Below, piece by piece: positions 23,115 through 32,282 of a stretch of 64,000 nt of DNA. A model generated the notes under the pieces. That model searched no databases and had not been told where the DNA came from. It saw only the letters and a list, made by a program, of their open reading frames with translations. Position 1 is the first letter of the stretch. Every line of letters starts with the position of its first letter. The translations under genes were made by a program, and so were the position numbers. This stretch comes from JADYZU01 sp964540965 (GTDB taxonomy: Bacteria; Pseudomonadota; Alphaproteobacteria; Rhodobacterales; Rhodobacteraceae), in contig CAZIOT010000002.1 in the NCBI GenBank assembly GCA_964540965.1, positions 1 through 64,000 of the forward strand. The letters are read 5' to 3'.

Positions 23115-25745
23115 TCACCCCTCCGCCAACCCCTTCAATTCATAGATCAATTCCAGTGCCTCCCGCGGCGTCAGCGCATCGGGATGCACGTCCCGCAGCC
23201 GCCCCTCGACGACCGAGGGCCTTGCCTTCGCCGGCACCGGGGCAGGGGGCGCGGCTGCGAACAACGGCAGATCGTCGACCAGAACCTTCTGCCGTCCGCC
23301 GCCCTCGCGTTCGCCCTTTTCCAGGGCCTCCAGCACCACCCGCGCCCGCTCCACCACCGCAGGCGGCAGCCCGGCCAGCCGCGCCACCTGAACGCCATAG
23401 CTGCGGTCGGCGGTGCCCTTCCTGACCTCATGCAGGAACACCACCTCGCCATCCCATTCCTTGACGCTGACTGTGGCATTGGCCACGCCGTCCAGCTTGT
23501 CGGCCAGCGCCGCCATCTCGTGGTAATGGGTGGCAAAGATCGCGCGGCAGCGGTTGACCTGCTGGAGATGTTCAAGCGTCGCCCAGGCGATCGACAACCC
23601 GTCATAGGTCGCCGTGCCGCGCCCGATCTCGTCCAGGATCACCAGCGCGCGGTCGTCGGCCTGATTGAGGATCGCCGCCGTCTCGACCATCTCGACCATG
23701 AAGGTGGACCTGCCGCGGGCAAGATCGTCAGAGGCGCCGACGCGGCTGAAAATCTGGCTGACCACGCCAATATGCGCCGCCGTCGCGGGCACAAAGGATC
23801 CCATCTGCGCCAGGACCGCGATCAGCGCGTTCTGCCGCAGAAAGGTGGATTTCCCCGCCATGTTCGGTCCGGTCAACAGCCAGATCGGCGCCTCGGTCAG
23901 GTCGCAGTCGTTGGCGACAAAGGGTTCGCCGCCGCGGCGCAACGCGGTTTCCACCACCGGATGCCGCCCTGCCGTGACCTCGAACGCGCGGCTGCCGTCG
24001 ATCCGCGGCCGGCACCAGTTTTCGCCGCGCGCCAGGTCGGCCAGCGCCGCGGCAAGGTCAAGTTCGGCCAGCGCGCGCGCCAGCTGCGACAGCGGCCCGG
24101 ACTGGCCAAGCACGGCCTCGCGCAGGCTGGCCCAGATGCGCTTTTCCAGATCAAGCGCATGGCCGCCGGCATTCAGGATGCGGGTTTCGATTTCGCTCAG
24201 CTCCACCGTCGTGAACCGCACCTGATTGGCGGTGGTCTGCCGGTGGATGAAGCTGTCCGACAGCGGCGGCGACAGCATGCGCGCGGCATGGGTGTCGGTG
24301 GTCTCGATGAAATAGCCCAGCACGTTGTTGTGCTTGATCTTCAGGCTGGGGATGCCGGTTTCGCCGGCATAATCGGCCTGCATTCCGGCAATGACCTGCC
24401 GGCCCTCGTCACGCAGCCGCCGTGCACCGTCAAGTTCGGCGTCGTATCCCGGCGCCACAAACCCGCCATCGCGGGCAAGCAGCGGCGGTTCCGCCACCAG
24501 CGCGGCATCCAGCAGTGCGAACAGCGCGTCATGGCTGGTCAGATCGGCGGCGGCGGCGCGCAGGAGGGGTGGCAGATCCTGCGCCCCGGCCTGCTGCGCG
24601 ATGCGGCTGGCTGCAGTGATCGTGTTGCGGATCGCGGCAAGGTCGCGCGGCCCGGCACGGTCCAGCGCAAGGCGCGACAAGGCGCGTTCGATGTCATGCG
24701 CACCGCGCAGCCAGTCGCGCAGGTCGCGCATGAAATCGACACTATCCAGCAGCGTAGAGACTGAATCCAGCCGATCCGACACCGTCTCGATCCGGCAGGA
24801 TGGCGCGGACAGCCGACGCTCCAGCAGACGGGCGCCGCCGGCCGTCACAGTCCGGTCGATGGCCGAGAGGAGCGACCCCGCCCGCCCGCCGCCCATGGCA
24901 TGGGTCAGTTCCAGTGACCGCCTTGTGGCGCTGTCGATCTGCATCGACTGCCCGGCGGCCTCTTTCACCGGCGCCCGCAGCAGGGGCATCGCGCCCTTCT
25001 GGGTCAACGCGATGTAATCGGCGAGCGCGGCCAGCGCCGACACTTCGGCCCGTTCGAAACTGCCGAAGGCGTCCAGCGAGGCGACGCGATAGAGCGCGCA
25101 CAACCGCCTTTCGCCATTGGTGCTGTCAAAAGACGCCCGCGACAGCGGGGTGGCGACGGCCCCTGACTCGCGCACCACGGATTCCAGCTGCCGGTCGCCG
25201 CCATCGGCCAGCAGCACCTCGCGCGGGGACAGGCGCGCCAGTTCCGGCCCCAGCCGCGCCAGCGGGCAGGGCATGACGGCGACCGATCCGGTGGAAATGT
25301 CGACCCAGGCCAGCGCCGATTCGTCGCGCACCTCGGCAAAGGCGGCAAGGTAGTTGTGCCGCCGCGCGTCCAGCAGCGTGTCTTCGGTCAGCGTGCCCGG
25401 CGTCACCAGACGCACCACATCGCGCCGCACCACCGATTTCGACCCGCGCTTCTTCGCTTCGGCCGGATCCTCCATCTGCTCGGCGATGGCGACGCGAAAT
25501 CCCTTGCGGATCAGGGTCAGAAGATAGCCCTCGGCCGCGTGGAACGGCACGCCGCACATCTGGATCGGCTCGCCCAGATGAAAGCCGCGCCTGGTCAGCG
25601 CGATGTCCAGCGCCTCGGCCGCGGCGACGGCATCGTCAAAGAACATCTCGTAGAAATCGCCCATCCGGTAGAACAGCAGCGCATCGGGATGCTGGGCCTT
25701 GATCTCGAGATACTGCGCCATCATCGGCGTGGCGGTGCTGTCCAT
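23115..25745 (-). CDS. mutS: DNA mismatch repair protein MutS
   Basis: MutS recognises mismatches and starts repair with MutL. The 876-residue protein has the mismatch-contacting F-x-E motif (DFYEMFFDDA) near residue 33, core and clamp domains, Walker A TGPNMAGKST, Walker B LVILDEIGRGT and a DNA-binding HTH-like C-terminus (LTPREALELIYELKGL). The ATG at 25745 gives MDSTATPMMAQYLEIK, the family start; a further 22-codon extension is not supported. Confidence 0.95.
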   Translation of the reverse strand: MDSTATPMMAQYLEIKAQHPDALLFYRMGDFYEMFFDDAVAAAEALDIALTRRGFHLGEPIQMCGVPFHAAEGYLLTLIRKGFRVAIAEQMEDPAEAKKRGSKSVVRRDVVRLVTPGTLTEDTLLDARRHNYLAAFAEVRDESALAWVDISTGSVAVMPCPLARLGPELARLSPREVLLADGGDRQLESVVRESGAVATPLSRASFDSTNGERRLCALYRVASLDAFGSFERAEVSALAALADYIALTQKGAMPLLRAPVKEAAGQSMQIDSATRRSLELTHAMGGGRAGSLLSAIDRTVTAGGARLLERRLSAPSCRIETVSDRLDSVSTLLDSVDFMRDLRDWLRGAHDIERALSRLALDRAGPRDLAAIRNTITAASRIAQQAGAQDLPPLLRAAAADLTSHDALFALLDAALVAEPPLLARDGGFVAPGYDAELDGARRLRDEGRQVIAGMQADYAGETGIPSLKIKHNNVLGYFIETTDTHAARMLSPPLSDSFIHRQTTANQVRFTTVELSEIETRILNAGGHALDLEKRIWASLREAVLGQSGPLSQLARALAELDLAAALADLARGENWCRPRIDGSRAFEVTAGRHPVVETALRRGGEPFVANDCDLTEAPIWLLTGPNMAGKSTFLRQNALIAVLAQMGSFVPATAAHIGVVSQIFSRVGASDDLARGRSTFMVEMVETAAILNQADDRALVILDEIGRGTATYDGLSIAWATLEHLQQVNRCRAIFATHYHEMAALADKLDGVANATVSVKEWDGEVVFLHEVRKGTADRSYGVQVARLAGLPPAVVERARVVLEALEKGEREGGGRQKVLVDDLPLFAAAPPAPVPAKARPSVVEGRLRDVHPDALTPREALELIYELKGLAEG

Positions 25746-25841
25746 GGCTGTCCCCGGCGTGATCCGGCCCAGACTAGGGCCGCGGGCGGGCGGGGAAAAG
25801 GCCGGCGGCATGGAATCGACAATCTGTAGCTACACAATATC

Positions 25842-25850
25842 TGTGGATAA
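25842..25850 (-). promoter_or_regulatory. Perfect consensus DnaA box
   Basis: TGTGGATAA on the + strand is TTATCCACA on the minus strand, the exact strong DnaA-box consensus. It sits in the 201-base divergent gap between mutS and the peptidase gene, 17 bases from the palindrome TGTAGCTACA (25825-25834). One box alone suggests DnaA-dependent transcriptional control rather than an origin. Confidence 0.45.
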
Positions 25851-25946
25851 CCTGTCGACCGACCCCAAGTTCTTGCGCATAGACTCCCATTGCCGCGACC
25901 GCGCCGGCCGGACTAGGCTGGCGGCGTTCGGGCCAGGGGATTTGCG

Positions 25947-27854
25947 ATGACCAGATGGATTGTGCCGGCGCTGCTTGCCCTTGCGGCAACCCCCGCGGCT
26001 GCGCAGCAGGGGGATCTTGCGCAAAGGCTGGCGCAGATGGGCGCCACACCCTGCGCCGATAGCAGTCTGACCTGCGTCACCCTTGCCCTGCCGCTGGACC
26101 AGCTAGAACCGGGGAAAGACACGATCGACATCACCTTCGGCGTCCGCCCGGCGACCGGGGAAAGCCGGGCCGTGATGTTCATTTCCACCGGCGGGCCGGG
26201 GACGGCGGGGATCGGGCTGGCCGATGGCTATCTTGATCCGGTCGATCCGCGGATGCTGGCTGCGGTCGATTTCGTGTTCTTCGACCAGCGCGGCACCGGC
26301 CCGGTCCACGGCATCGCCTGCCCCGAGGCCGAGGCCGCCTATACCATGACCGACGCCTCGATTTCCCGGCCCGATGAGGCGACGGCCGCCGCCCGCGCCT
26401 ATGCCGAGGACTGCGTGGCCGAAATCGACGCTCCCGCGATCCTGGCCCATCTCGACACCCAGCAGGCGATCCGCGATGCCGAAGCGTTCCGGCAGGCCAT
26501 CGGGGCGCCGAAAATCTGGCTGTACGGCGAAAGCTATGGCACCCAGTTCGTGCAGGAATACGCGACCGCCTTCCCCGATGCGGTGGCGGGGGTGATCCTG
26601 GATGGCGTGGTCGACCTGAACCTGTCGTTCGAGGCGTTCTATGCCGAGTATACCGAGGCCGCGGAATCGATCCTGAGCCGCGTGTTTGCCGCCTGCGATG
26701 CCGATGCCGCCTGTGCCGCCGAAATGGGCCGCCCCGCGGCGCAGGTCTATGACACGCTTCAGGCCCGGCTGATGCAGGCGCCGGCCGATCTGGACTTTCC
26801 GCTGGGCAGCGGCGCGACCGAGGCGCGGCAGTTCAGCGAATCCATGCTGCAGATGAACGCCTTTTCGTCGCTATACGGAACCGACGCGCGGTCGGAATTC
26901 CTGCGGGCGCTGGCGGCTGCGGCGCATGACGACCTGATGCCGATGCTGCGGCTGGCCTATTACAACCTGTATATGGATGGCGAGACGGGCGAATTCTGGC
27001 AGGATCCGACCTGGTTCCCTTCGGCCTACTACGCGATCAACTGTTCCGACTACGGCGCCGAAGGCGCGACCCCGGAACAGGCGGTGGCGACCATTGTCGC
27101 GCAATCAGCCGCGCATCAGGCGCTCGCCCCGCGGATCGGCACCAGCTACATGACCGAGCGGCTTGCCTGCGCCTTCTGGCCGCATCATCGCGAGGGCGAG
27201 CGGCCGGCGCAATTCGCCGGCGGCGACTGGCCGACGCTGATCCTGAACGGCGATGCCGACCCGATCACGCCGATCTCGATGTCCTATGACATCCTCGACC
27301 ATGCGCGGAACAGCTATATGGTGGCGATGCAGGGCGGGCCGCATGTGATCTGGGGCCGCGGGCTGGATTGTCCGGACGTGACGGTGACCGATCTTGTGGT
27401 GGACGGCACGCTGCCGCCGGCGCGGCTGCAACTCTGCGAACAGGCGCTGATCGAACCCTATGATCCGCTCGCCATCCCCGACCCCGCCGATGCGCTGGAC
27501 GTGGCGGCGCATGTCGAACACGAGCTTGACCTCTACCCCGAGGTCTATGGCTGGTATGGCGATGCCGATCTGGCGGTGGGCTGCAACCACGGCGGCCGGG
27601 TGGTGATCGTGTCCGACGACAACGGCTGGTCCTATCGCTTTGATGGCTGCGCGCTGTGGGCCGATCTGGCGCTGACCGGCACCGGCCGGTGGGAATCGTC
27701 CGGCGGACCGGACGACGGTTTCCACCTGAGCGTGCAGGTCGCGGGCGCGGCTGTCGGCAAGGTCACCTATCGCCGCGATGCCTGGGCCGGGACAGAATGG
27801 ATCGCCGGGGAATGGAACGGCGCGGTGCTGGAAACACCGCGCCCGATGCCATAG
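25947..27854 (+). CDS. Exported alpha/beta-hydrolase, tripeptidyl-aminopeptidase-like
   Basis: A 635-residue secreted hydrolase. Residues 1-20 form a signal peptide ending ATPAAAQ. The catalytic triad is visible: serine in GESYGTQ, aspartate in LNGDADPITP and histidine in GGPHVIWG, with the oxyanion segment STGGPGTAG and the DQRGTG motif typical of proline iminopeptidase/TAP families. It has a long insertion between nucleophile and acid and an extra C-terminal beta-rich domain of about 120 residues after the histidine. The natural substrate is probably a peptide or peptide-like ester, but this is not certain. Confidence 0.8.
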   Translation: MTRWIVPALLALAATPAAAQQGDLAQRLAQMGATPCADSSLTCVTLALPLDQLEPGKDTIDITFGVRPATGESRAVMFISTGGPGTAGIGLADGYLDPVDPRMLAAVDFVFFDQRGTGPVHGIACPEAEAAYTMTDASISRPDEATAAARAYAEDCVAEIDAPAILAHLDTQQAIRDAEAFRQAIGAPKIWLYGESYGTQFVQEYATAFPDAVAGVILDGVVDLNLSFEAFYAEYTEAAESILSRVFAACDADAACAAEMGRPAAQVYDTLQARLMQAPADLDFPLGSGATEARQFSESMLQMNAFSSLYGTDARSEFLRALAAAAHDDLMPMLRLAYYNLYMDGETGEFWQDPTWFPSAYYAINCSDYGAEGATPEQAVATIVAQSAAHQALAPRIGTSYMTERLACAFWPHHREGERPAQFAGGDWPTLILNGDADPITPISMSYDILDHARNSYMVAMQGGPHVIWGRGLDCPDVTVTDLVVDGTLPPARLQLCEQALIEPYDPLAIPDPADALDVAAHVEHELDLYPEVYGWYGDADLAVGCNHGGRVVIVSDDNGWSYRFDGCALWADLALTGTGRWESSGGPDDGFHLSVQVAGAAVGKVTYRRDAWAGTEWIAGEWNGAVLETPRPMP

Positions 27855-27860
27855 CGGGGT

Positions 27861-27909
27861 GGTGGGGTATCCCCCACCCTACCCGGCGTAGGGTGGGCCA
27901 TCGCCCACC
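27861..27909. repeat. REP-like palindromic extragenic element, copy 2
   Basis: The same element as at 23036 fills the gap between the peptidase and argG stops. CCCACCCTAC (27873-27882) pairs with GTAGGGTGGG (27888-27897) over 10 bp with a 5-base loop. The 3' part GTAGGGTGGGCCATCGCCCACCG differs from copy 1 at one base. An additional GTGGGG/CCCCAC hairpin precedes it. It probably terminates both convergent genes. Confidence 0.7.
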
Positions 27910-27916
27910 GTGATCC

Positions 27917-29155
27917 TTACGACCCAACCCGCCGGTTGCGCGCCGCGATCAGGCGCAGGCGCAGGGCGTTGAGGCGGATAAATCCTTCGGCGTCCTTCTG
28001 GTCATAGGCGCCGGCGTCCTCTTCAAAGGTCACATGCTTTTCGCTGTAAAGCGAATGGTCGGACCAGCGGGCGACAGTGCGGGCGACACCCTTGTAAAGC
28101 TTGAGCCGCACCGTGCCCGTGACATGTTCCTGCGTCTTGTCGATCAGCGCCTGCAGCGCCTCGCGTTCAGGGCTGAACCAGAAGCCGTTGTAGATCAGTT
28201 CCGCATAGCGCGGCATGATCGAATCCTTGAGGTGCCCGGCGCCGGAATCCAGCGTGATCTGTTCGATCCCGCGATGCGCCTCGAGAAGGATGGTGCCGCC
28301 GGGGGTTTCATACAGGCCCCGCGACTTCATCCCGACAAAGCGGTTTTCCACGAAGTCCAGCAGGCCGATGCCGTGCTTGCCGCCCAGTTCGTTGAGCCGG
28401 GTCAGCATCGTGGCGGGCGACAGCGCCTCGCCGTTGATGGCGACGGCGTCGCCTCGCTCGAACGTCAGTTCGATATACTCCGGGGTGTCCGGCGCGTCTT
28501 CGACCGCGACGATGCGCTGCGCGACGTAATCGGGCGCTTCCTCGGCCGGGTTTTCCAGCACGGTGCCTTCGGACGAGGTGTGCAGCAGGTTGGCGTCCAC
28601 GCTGAACGGCGCCTCGCCGCGCTTGTTCTTGGCGATCGGAATCTGGTTCTGTTCGGCAAATTCCAGAAGGCGGGTGCGGCTGGTCAGATCCCATTCCCGC
28701 CAGGGCGCGATCACGCGCAGGCCGGGTTCCAGCGCGGCGACGCCCAGTTCGAAGCGGACCTGATCGTTGCCCTTGCCGGTCGCGCCATGCGCCACCGCAT
28801 CGGCGCCGTGTTCCACGGCCAGTTCCGCCAGATACTTGGCGATCAGCGGCCGCGCGATCGAGGTGCCCAGAAGATACATCCCCTCATACAGCGCATTGGC
28901 GCGGAACATCGGGAACACGAAGTCGCGGACGAATTCCTCGCGCAGGTCAAGGATGTGAATATTCTCGGGCTTGATGCCCAGAAGGATCGCCTTCTGCCGC
29001 GCCGGTTCCAGTTCCTCGCCCTGGCCGAGGTCGGCGGTAAAGGTCACCACCTCGCAGCCATATTCGGTTTGCAGCCACTTGAGGATGATCGAGGTGTCGA
29101 GGCCACCGGAATAGGCCAGAACGACCTTTTTCGGGGCGGGTTTCTTGGCGGACAT
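27917..29155 (-). CDS. argG: Argininosuccinate synthase
   Basis: ArgG joins citrulline and aspartate using ATP in arginine synthesis. The 412-residue protein has the N-type PP-loop LAYSGGLDTSI near residue 11, the HGATGKGNDQVRFELG motif, and SVDANLLHTSSEG with LENPAEEAPDY. Length and motif order are normal. It is transcribed alone on the minus strand, divergent from a membrane protein gene. Confidence 0.96.
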   Translation of the reverse strand: MSAKKPAPKKVVLAYSGGLDTSIILKWLQTEYGCEVVTFTADLGQGEELEPARQKAILLGIKPENIHILDLREEFVRDFVFPMFRANALYEGMYLLGTSIARPLIAKYLAELAVEHGADAVAHGATGKGNDQVRFELGVAALEPGLRVIAPWREWDLTSRTRLLEFAEQNQIPIAKNKRGEAPFSVDANLLHTSSEGTVLENPAEEAPDYVAQRIVAVEDAPDTPEYIELTFERGDAVAINGEALSPATMLTRLNELGGKHGIGLLDFVENRFVGMKSRGLYETPGGTILLEAHRGIEQITLDSGAGHLKDSIMPRYAELIYNGFWFSPEREALQALIDKTQEHVTGTVRLKLYKGVARTVARWSDHSLYSEKHVTFEEDAGAYDQKDAEGFIRLNALRLRLIAARNRRVGS

Positions 29156-29294
29156 GGGCGGGCTTTCTGTCGGAATGCGTCAGCGCGCGGGAATAGAGCG
29201 TTTCCTCGTGCAGGGCAAGAAAGCCTGCGTTGACGCCGGCCCGCCGCGCGTGGTTCCTTGGGCGCATATTGTCACGCCATTCGAAAGGGTCATC

Positions 29295-30086
29295 ATGGGC
29301 GGCAAGATTGTCGAGCATTCCTTCCGGTTGCTGTTCCGGAACCTGTCCGATGCGCTGAAGATCTCGGTCGGACCGTATCTGATCGCCATTGTCCTGACAC
29401 TTGGTATCCTGATGCTGACGGCAGTGCCCGTGGAAACACTGCTGCTGGTGCTGAGCGGGGGCGGACCGCAGCAGGTGCCGGGCTCGCCGCTTGCCTTTAT
29501 AGGCTTTGTGGCGGTGTTGCTGATCCTGCTGTTCGTGTCGGGATGGGTCGCGGTGTCATGGCACCGCTTCGTCCTGCTGGAGGAATACCCCGGCCTGCTG
29601 CCCACGCTGTCGGACAAGCCGATCTGGCCCTATGTGGGCAAGACCCTGCTGCTGGCTCTCGTCATGGTCCTTGTGGCCGTGCCGCTTGGCTTTGTCGTCG
29701 GGCTTCTGGCCACTCCTTTCCTTGGCGATCCGTCCTCGTCCGGTCTGATCGTGATCGGATTCGTCGTCGGTCTGGCCATCGGCACGATCCTGTCGTGGTT
29801 CTGGCTGCGCTGGGGGCTGATCCTGCCGGCCACCGCGGTCGGGCGGCCGATGACGATGGGCGACAGCTGGAACGCGACCAAGCAGCACTCCGGGGCGATC
29901 TTCACCGCCGTCCTGATCCTGATCGCGCTGAACCTTGTCGTAAGCCTGGTGGTCGGTTTCGTGCTGGGCGACAACATCGTGACCGCAATCCTGGGCCTGG
30001 TCATCAACTGGATCAGCCTGATGATCGGCATTTCGATCCTGACCACGCTTTACGGCCTTGTCGTCGAGGGCCGGGTGCTGGACTGA
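29295..30086 (+). CDS. Polytopic membrane protein, paralogue of 31434-32198
   Basis: A 263-residue protein with about six membrane segments. The motifs FRNLSDALKISVGP near the start, FVSGWVAVSWHRFVLLEEYPGLLP in the middle and SDxWN-like MGDSWNATKQ before the last helices are shared with the protein at 31434, so the two are paralogues. Homologues are common and unnamed in Rhodobacteraceae. The ATG at 29295 begins the similarity between the two; an upstream frame extension is not used. Function unknown. Confidence 0.72.
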   Translation: MGGKIVEHSFRLLFRNLSDALKISVGPYLIAIVLTLGILMLTAVPVETLLLVLSGGGPQQVPGSPLAFIGFVAVLLILLFVSGWVAVSWHRFVLLEEYPGLLPTLSDKPIWPYVGKTLLLALVMVLVAVPLGFVVGLLATPFLGDPSSSGLIVIGFVVGLAIGTILSWFWLRWGLILPATAVGRPMTMGDSWNATKQHSGAIFTAVLILIALNLVVSLVVGFVLGDNIVTAILGLVINWISLMIGISILTTLYGLVVEGRVLD

Positions 30087-30125
30087 CCCCTTGAAATCGG
30101 CGGGCGTTCGGCGCAGGTCCGGAGG

Positions 30126-31373
30126 ATGACCGGATTTGCGCCCCTTGCCCGTGCCGCGACCGATGCGTTGCGCGGGTTGTTTCCCGAAACCCCGCTGCAG
30201 CGGAACGACCATCTGTCGGCCCGCTTCGGTGCCGATATCTGGCTCAAGCGCGAGGATCTGACGCCGGTGCGCAGCTACAAGCTGCGCGGCGCCTTTACGG
30301 CCATGCGCAAGCTGCGCGGCAGCGACCCCGGCCAGATGGATTTCGTCTGCGCCAGCGCCGGCAACCATGCGCAGGGCATGGCCTTTGCCTGTCGCCATTT
30401 CGGCGTGCGAGGCACCATCTTCATGCCGGTGACGACGCCGCAGCAGAAGATCGTCAAGACACGCATATTCGGCGGCGATCAGGTCGAGATCGTGCTGAGC
30501 GGCGATTACTTTGACCAGACGCTTGCCGCCGCGCAGGCGTTCTGCGCGCAGCAGGGCGCGCATTTCCTTGCGCCTTTCGACGACCCCGATGTGATAGAGG
30601 GGCAGGCCTCGGTCGCGGTCGAGCTGCTGGACCAGCTGGGTCGCGCCCCCGATTTCGTCATCCTGCCGGTGGGTGGCGGCGGGCTGGCCGCCGGGGTGGT
30701 GCGCTATCTGTCGGAAGCCGCGCCCAAGACGCAGTTCCGCTTTGTCGAACCCGCCGGCGGCGCCTCGCTGACCGAGGCGTTGCGGGCCGGCCATCCGGTC
30801 AAGCTGAACAAGATCAATTCCTTTGTCGATGGCGCCGCCGTGGCGCGGATCGGCGATCTGACCTTTCCCGTTCTGGCGGCGACCGATCCGGGGCATGTCC
30901 TTCTTGCCCCCGAGGACCGGATCTGCACCACCATCCTCGACATGCTGAATGTCGAAGGGATCGTGCTGGAACCCGCCGGCGCGCTGTCGATCGACGTCTT
31001 GCCGCAACTGGCCGAACAGATCCGCGGCAAGACGGTGGTTTGCGTCACCTCGGGCGGCAACTTCGATTTCGAACGGCTGCCAGAGGTCAAGGAGCGCGCC
31101 CAGCGTTTTGCCGGTCTCAAGAAATACTTCATCCTGCGGATGCCGCAGCGCCCCGGTGCGTTGCGTGATTTCCTGTCGATGCTGGGCCCCGAGGACGACA
31201 TCACCCGGTTCGAATATCTCAAGAAAACCGCCCGCAACTTCGGCTCGGTCCTGATCGGCATCGAGACCCTGCGGGCCGAGAATTTCGAGCAGTTCCTGGC
31301 CCGGATGGATGCGGCCGAGTTCGACTATCGCGACTTTACCGATGATGCGGCGCTTGCCGAGTTCCTTATCTGA
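30126..31373 (+). CDS. ilvA: Threonine ammonia-lyase (threonine dehydratase)
   Basis: This PLP enzyme deaminates threonine to 2-oxobutyrate, the first step toward isoleucine. The 415-residue protein has the PLP lysine in VRSYKLRGAF near residue 54, the CASAGNHAQGMAFAC motif, the glycine loop LPVGGGGLAAG and a single C-terminal ACT-like regulatory domain (FILRMPQRPGALRDFL). One ACT-like domain makes it shorter than E. coli IlvA; the biosynthetic form is likely, but a catabolic role cannot be excluded. It lies between two paralogous membrane protein genes. Confidence 0.9.
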   Translation: MTGFAPLARAATDALRGLFPETPLQRNDHLSARFGADIWLKREDLTPVRSYKLRGAFTAMRKLRGSDPGQMDFVCASAGNHAQGMAFACRHFGVRGTIFMPVTTPQQKIVKTRIFGGDQVEIVLSGDYFDQTLAAAQAFCAQQGAHFLAPFDDPDVIEGQASVAVELLDQLGRAPDFVILPVGGGGLAAGVVRYLSEAAPKTQFRFVEPAGGASLTEALRAGHPVKLNKINSFVDGAAVARIGDLTFPVLAATDPGHVLLAPEDRICTTILDMLNVEGIVLEPAGALSIDVLPQLAEQIRGKTVVCVTSGGNFDFERLPEVKERAQRFAGLKKYFILRMPQRPGALRDFLSMLGPEDDITRFEYLKKTARNFGSVLIGIETLRAENFEQFLARMDAAEFDYRDFTDDAALAEFLI

Positions 31374-31433
31374 GGCAAGGTTGACCTTGACCGGCCGCTC
31401 GGGCACCACACCGGCACAGGGCAGGAGGGCGGC

Positions 31434-32198
31434 ATGGGCTGGTCGATCGTCGCACAGGGCTTTGACTATCTGTTCCGCCATTACCGCGATGCCCTGAAGG
31501 TATCGCTCGGGCCGTTCGCGCTGCTGGTCGCGCTGGTCTGGCTGGTGTTCCGCGTCACCGGCGCCTCGTTGCAGATGCTGATGTATGGCATTGCCGTGGG
31601 ACGCATGGCTCCGGCGGGGATTGTCGCGCTCAGCCTGATCGTGCTGGCGCTGGTGTTCGTGTCCTCGTGGGTGTCGGTCGCGTGGCACCGGCGGATGCTG
31701 CTGGATGAACGGCCGGGGCTGTTGCCGCGGGTGGTGCTGGGGGCCGTCGGCGCCTATACCGGGCGGTCGCTTCTGATCGGGGTCATGCTGGCGGTGCTGA
31801 TGTTCCCGGTGTCGTCGGTGGTCTGGCAGATGGTGGGGATCACCGGGATTCGCCTTGTCCCCGGGGTGGACATGCTGGTTGGCTATGGCCTGTCGGTGTT
31901 CTTCTTCTACCTCTGGCTGCGGGTCGCGCTGATCCTGCCGGCAGCGGCGGCCGGGCGCGTCTATTCCCTGTCGGACGCCTGGAACGACGGCGGCCGCCTG
32001 TCACAGGACATCCTTCTGGCCGCCGCGATCTGCGCCGCGCTGTCGCTGTGTTTCCAGGCCATCCCCGCGCTTTTGCCCCTGCCTGGCTGGCTGCAGGTGG
32101 CGGTCCGGCTGGCGGTGCTGTGGCTGACGCTGATGGGCAGCGCCTCGGTGGTGACGGTACTTTACGGCCTTGTGGCCGGCCGGCGCCGCCTGCGCTGA
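31434..32198 (+). CDS. Polytopic membrane protein, paralogue of 29295-30086
   Basis: A 254-residue protein with about six membrane segments and the same signature blocks as the gene 1.3 kb upstream: FRHYRDALKVSLGP, FVSSWVSVAWHRRMLLDERPGLLP and SDAWNDGGR. It follows ilvA by 60 bases on the same strand. The conserved WHR motif lies at a membrane boundary. No enzyme or transporter family is recognised and the function is unknown. Confidence 0.72.
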   Translation: MGWSIVAQGFDYLFRHYRDALKVSLGPFALLVALVWLVFRVTGASLQMLMYGIAVGRMAPAGIVALSLIVLALVFVSSWVSVAWHRRMLLDERPGLLPRVVLGAVGAYTGRSLLIGVMLAVLMFPVSSVVWQMVGITGIRLVPGVDMLVGYGLSVFFFYLWLRVALILPAAAAGRVYSLSDAWNDGGRLSQDILLAAAICAALSLCFQAIPALLPLPGWLQVAVRLAVLWLTLMGSASVVTVLYGLVAGRRRLR

Positions 32199-32282
32199 GA
32201 CGCGGCACCGCGGCGCGGCCGCCGATCCGCCGAATGTCGGGGCGAAACGGCCGCGCGTCTGGCCGGGGCGCCCTGTGCCGTC

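Noticed and set aside
25842..25850. Perfect DnaA box taken as an origin
   Set aside because: A single box without clustered neighbours or an AT-rich unwinding region; the maf-hemJ gap is a better origin candidate.
23036..27909. The paired palindromic elements as ends of an insertion sequence carrying mutS
   Set aside because: No transposase and no target duplication; both ends sit at convergent gene junctions and mutS is a normal chromosomal copy.
29556..31688. 710-codon open frame on the minus strand opposite the membrane protein and ilvA
   Set aside because: It lies antisense to well-supported genes, is rich in His/Arg/Gln/Asp as expected of a GC-rich shadow frame, and has no recognisable domain or ribosome binding site.
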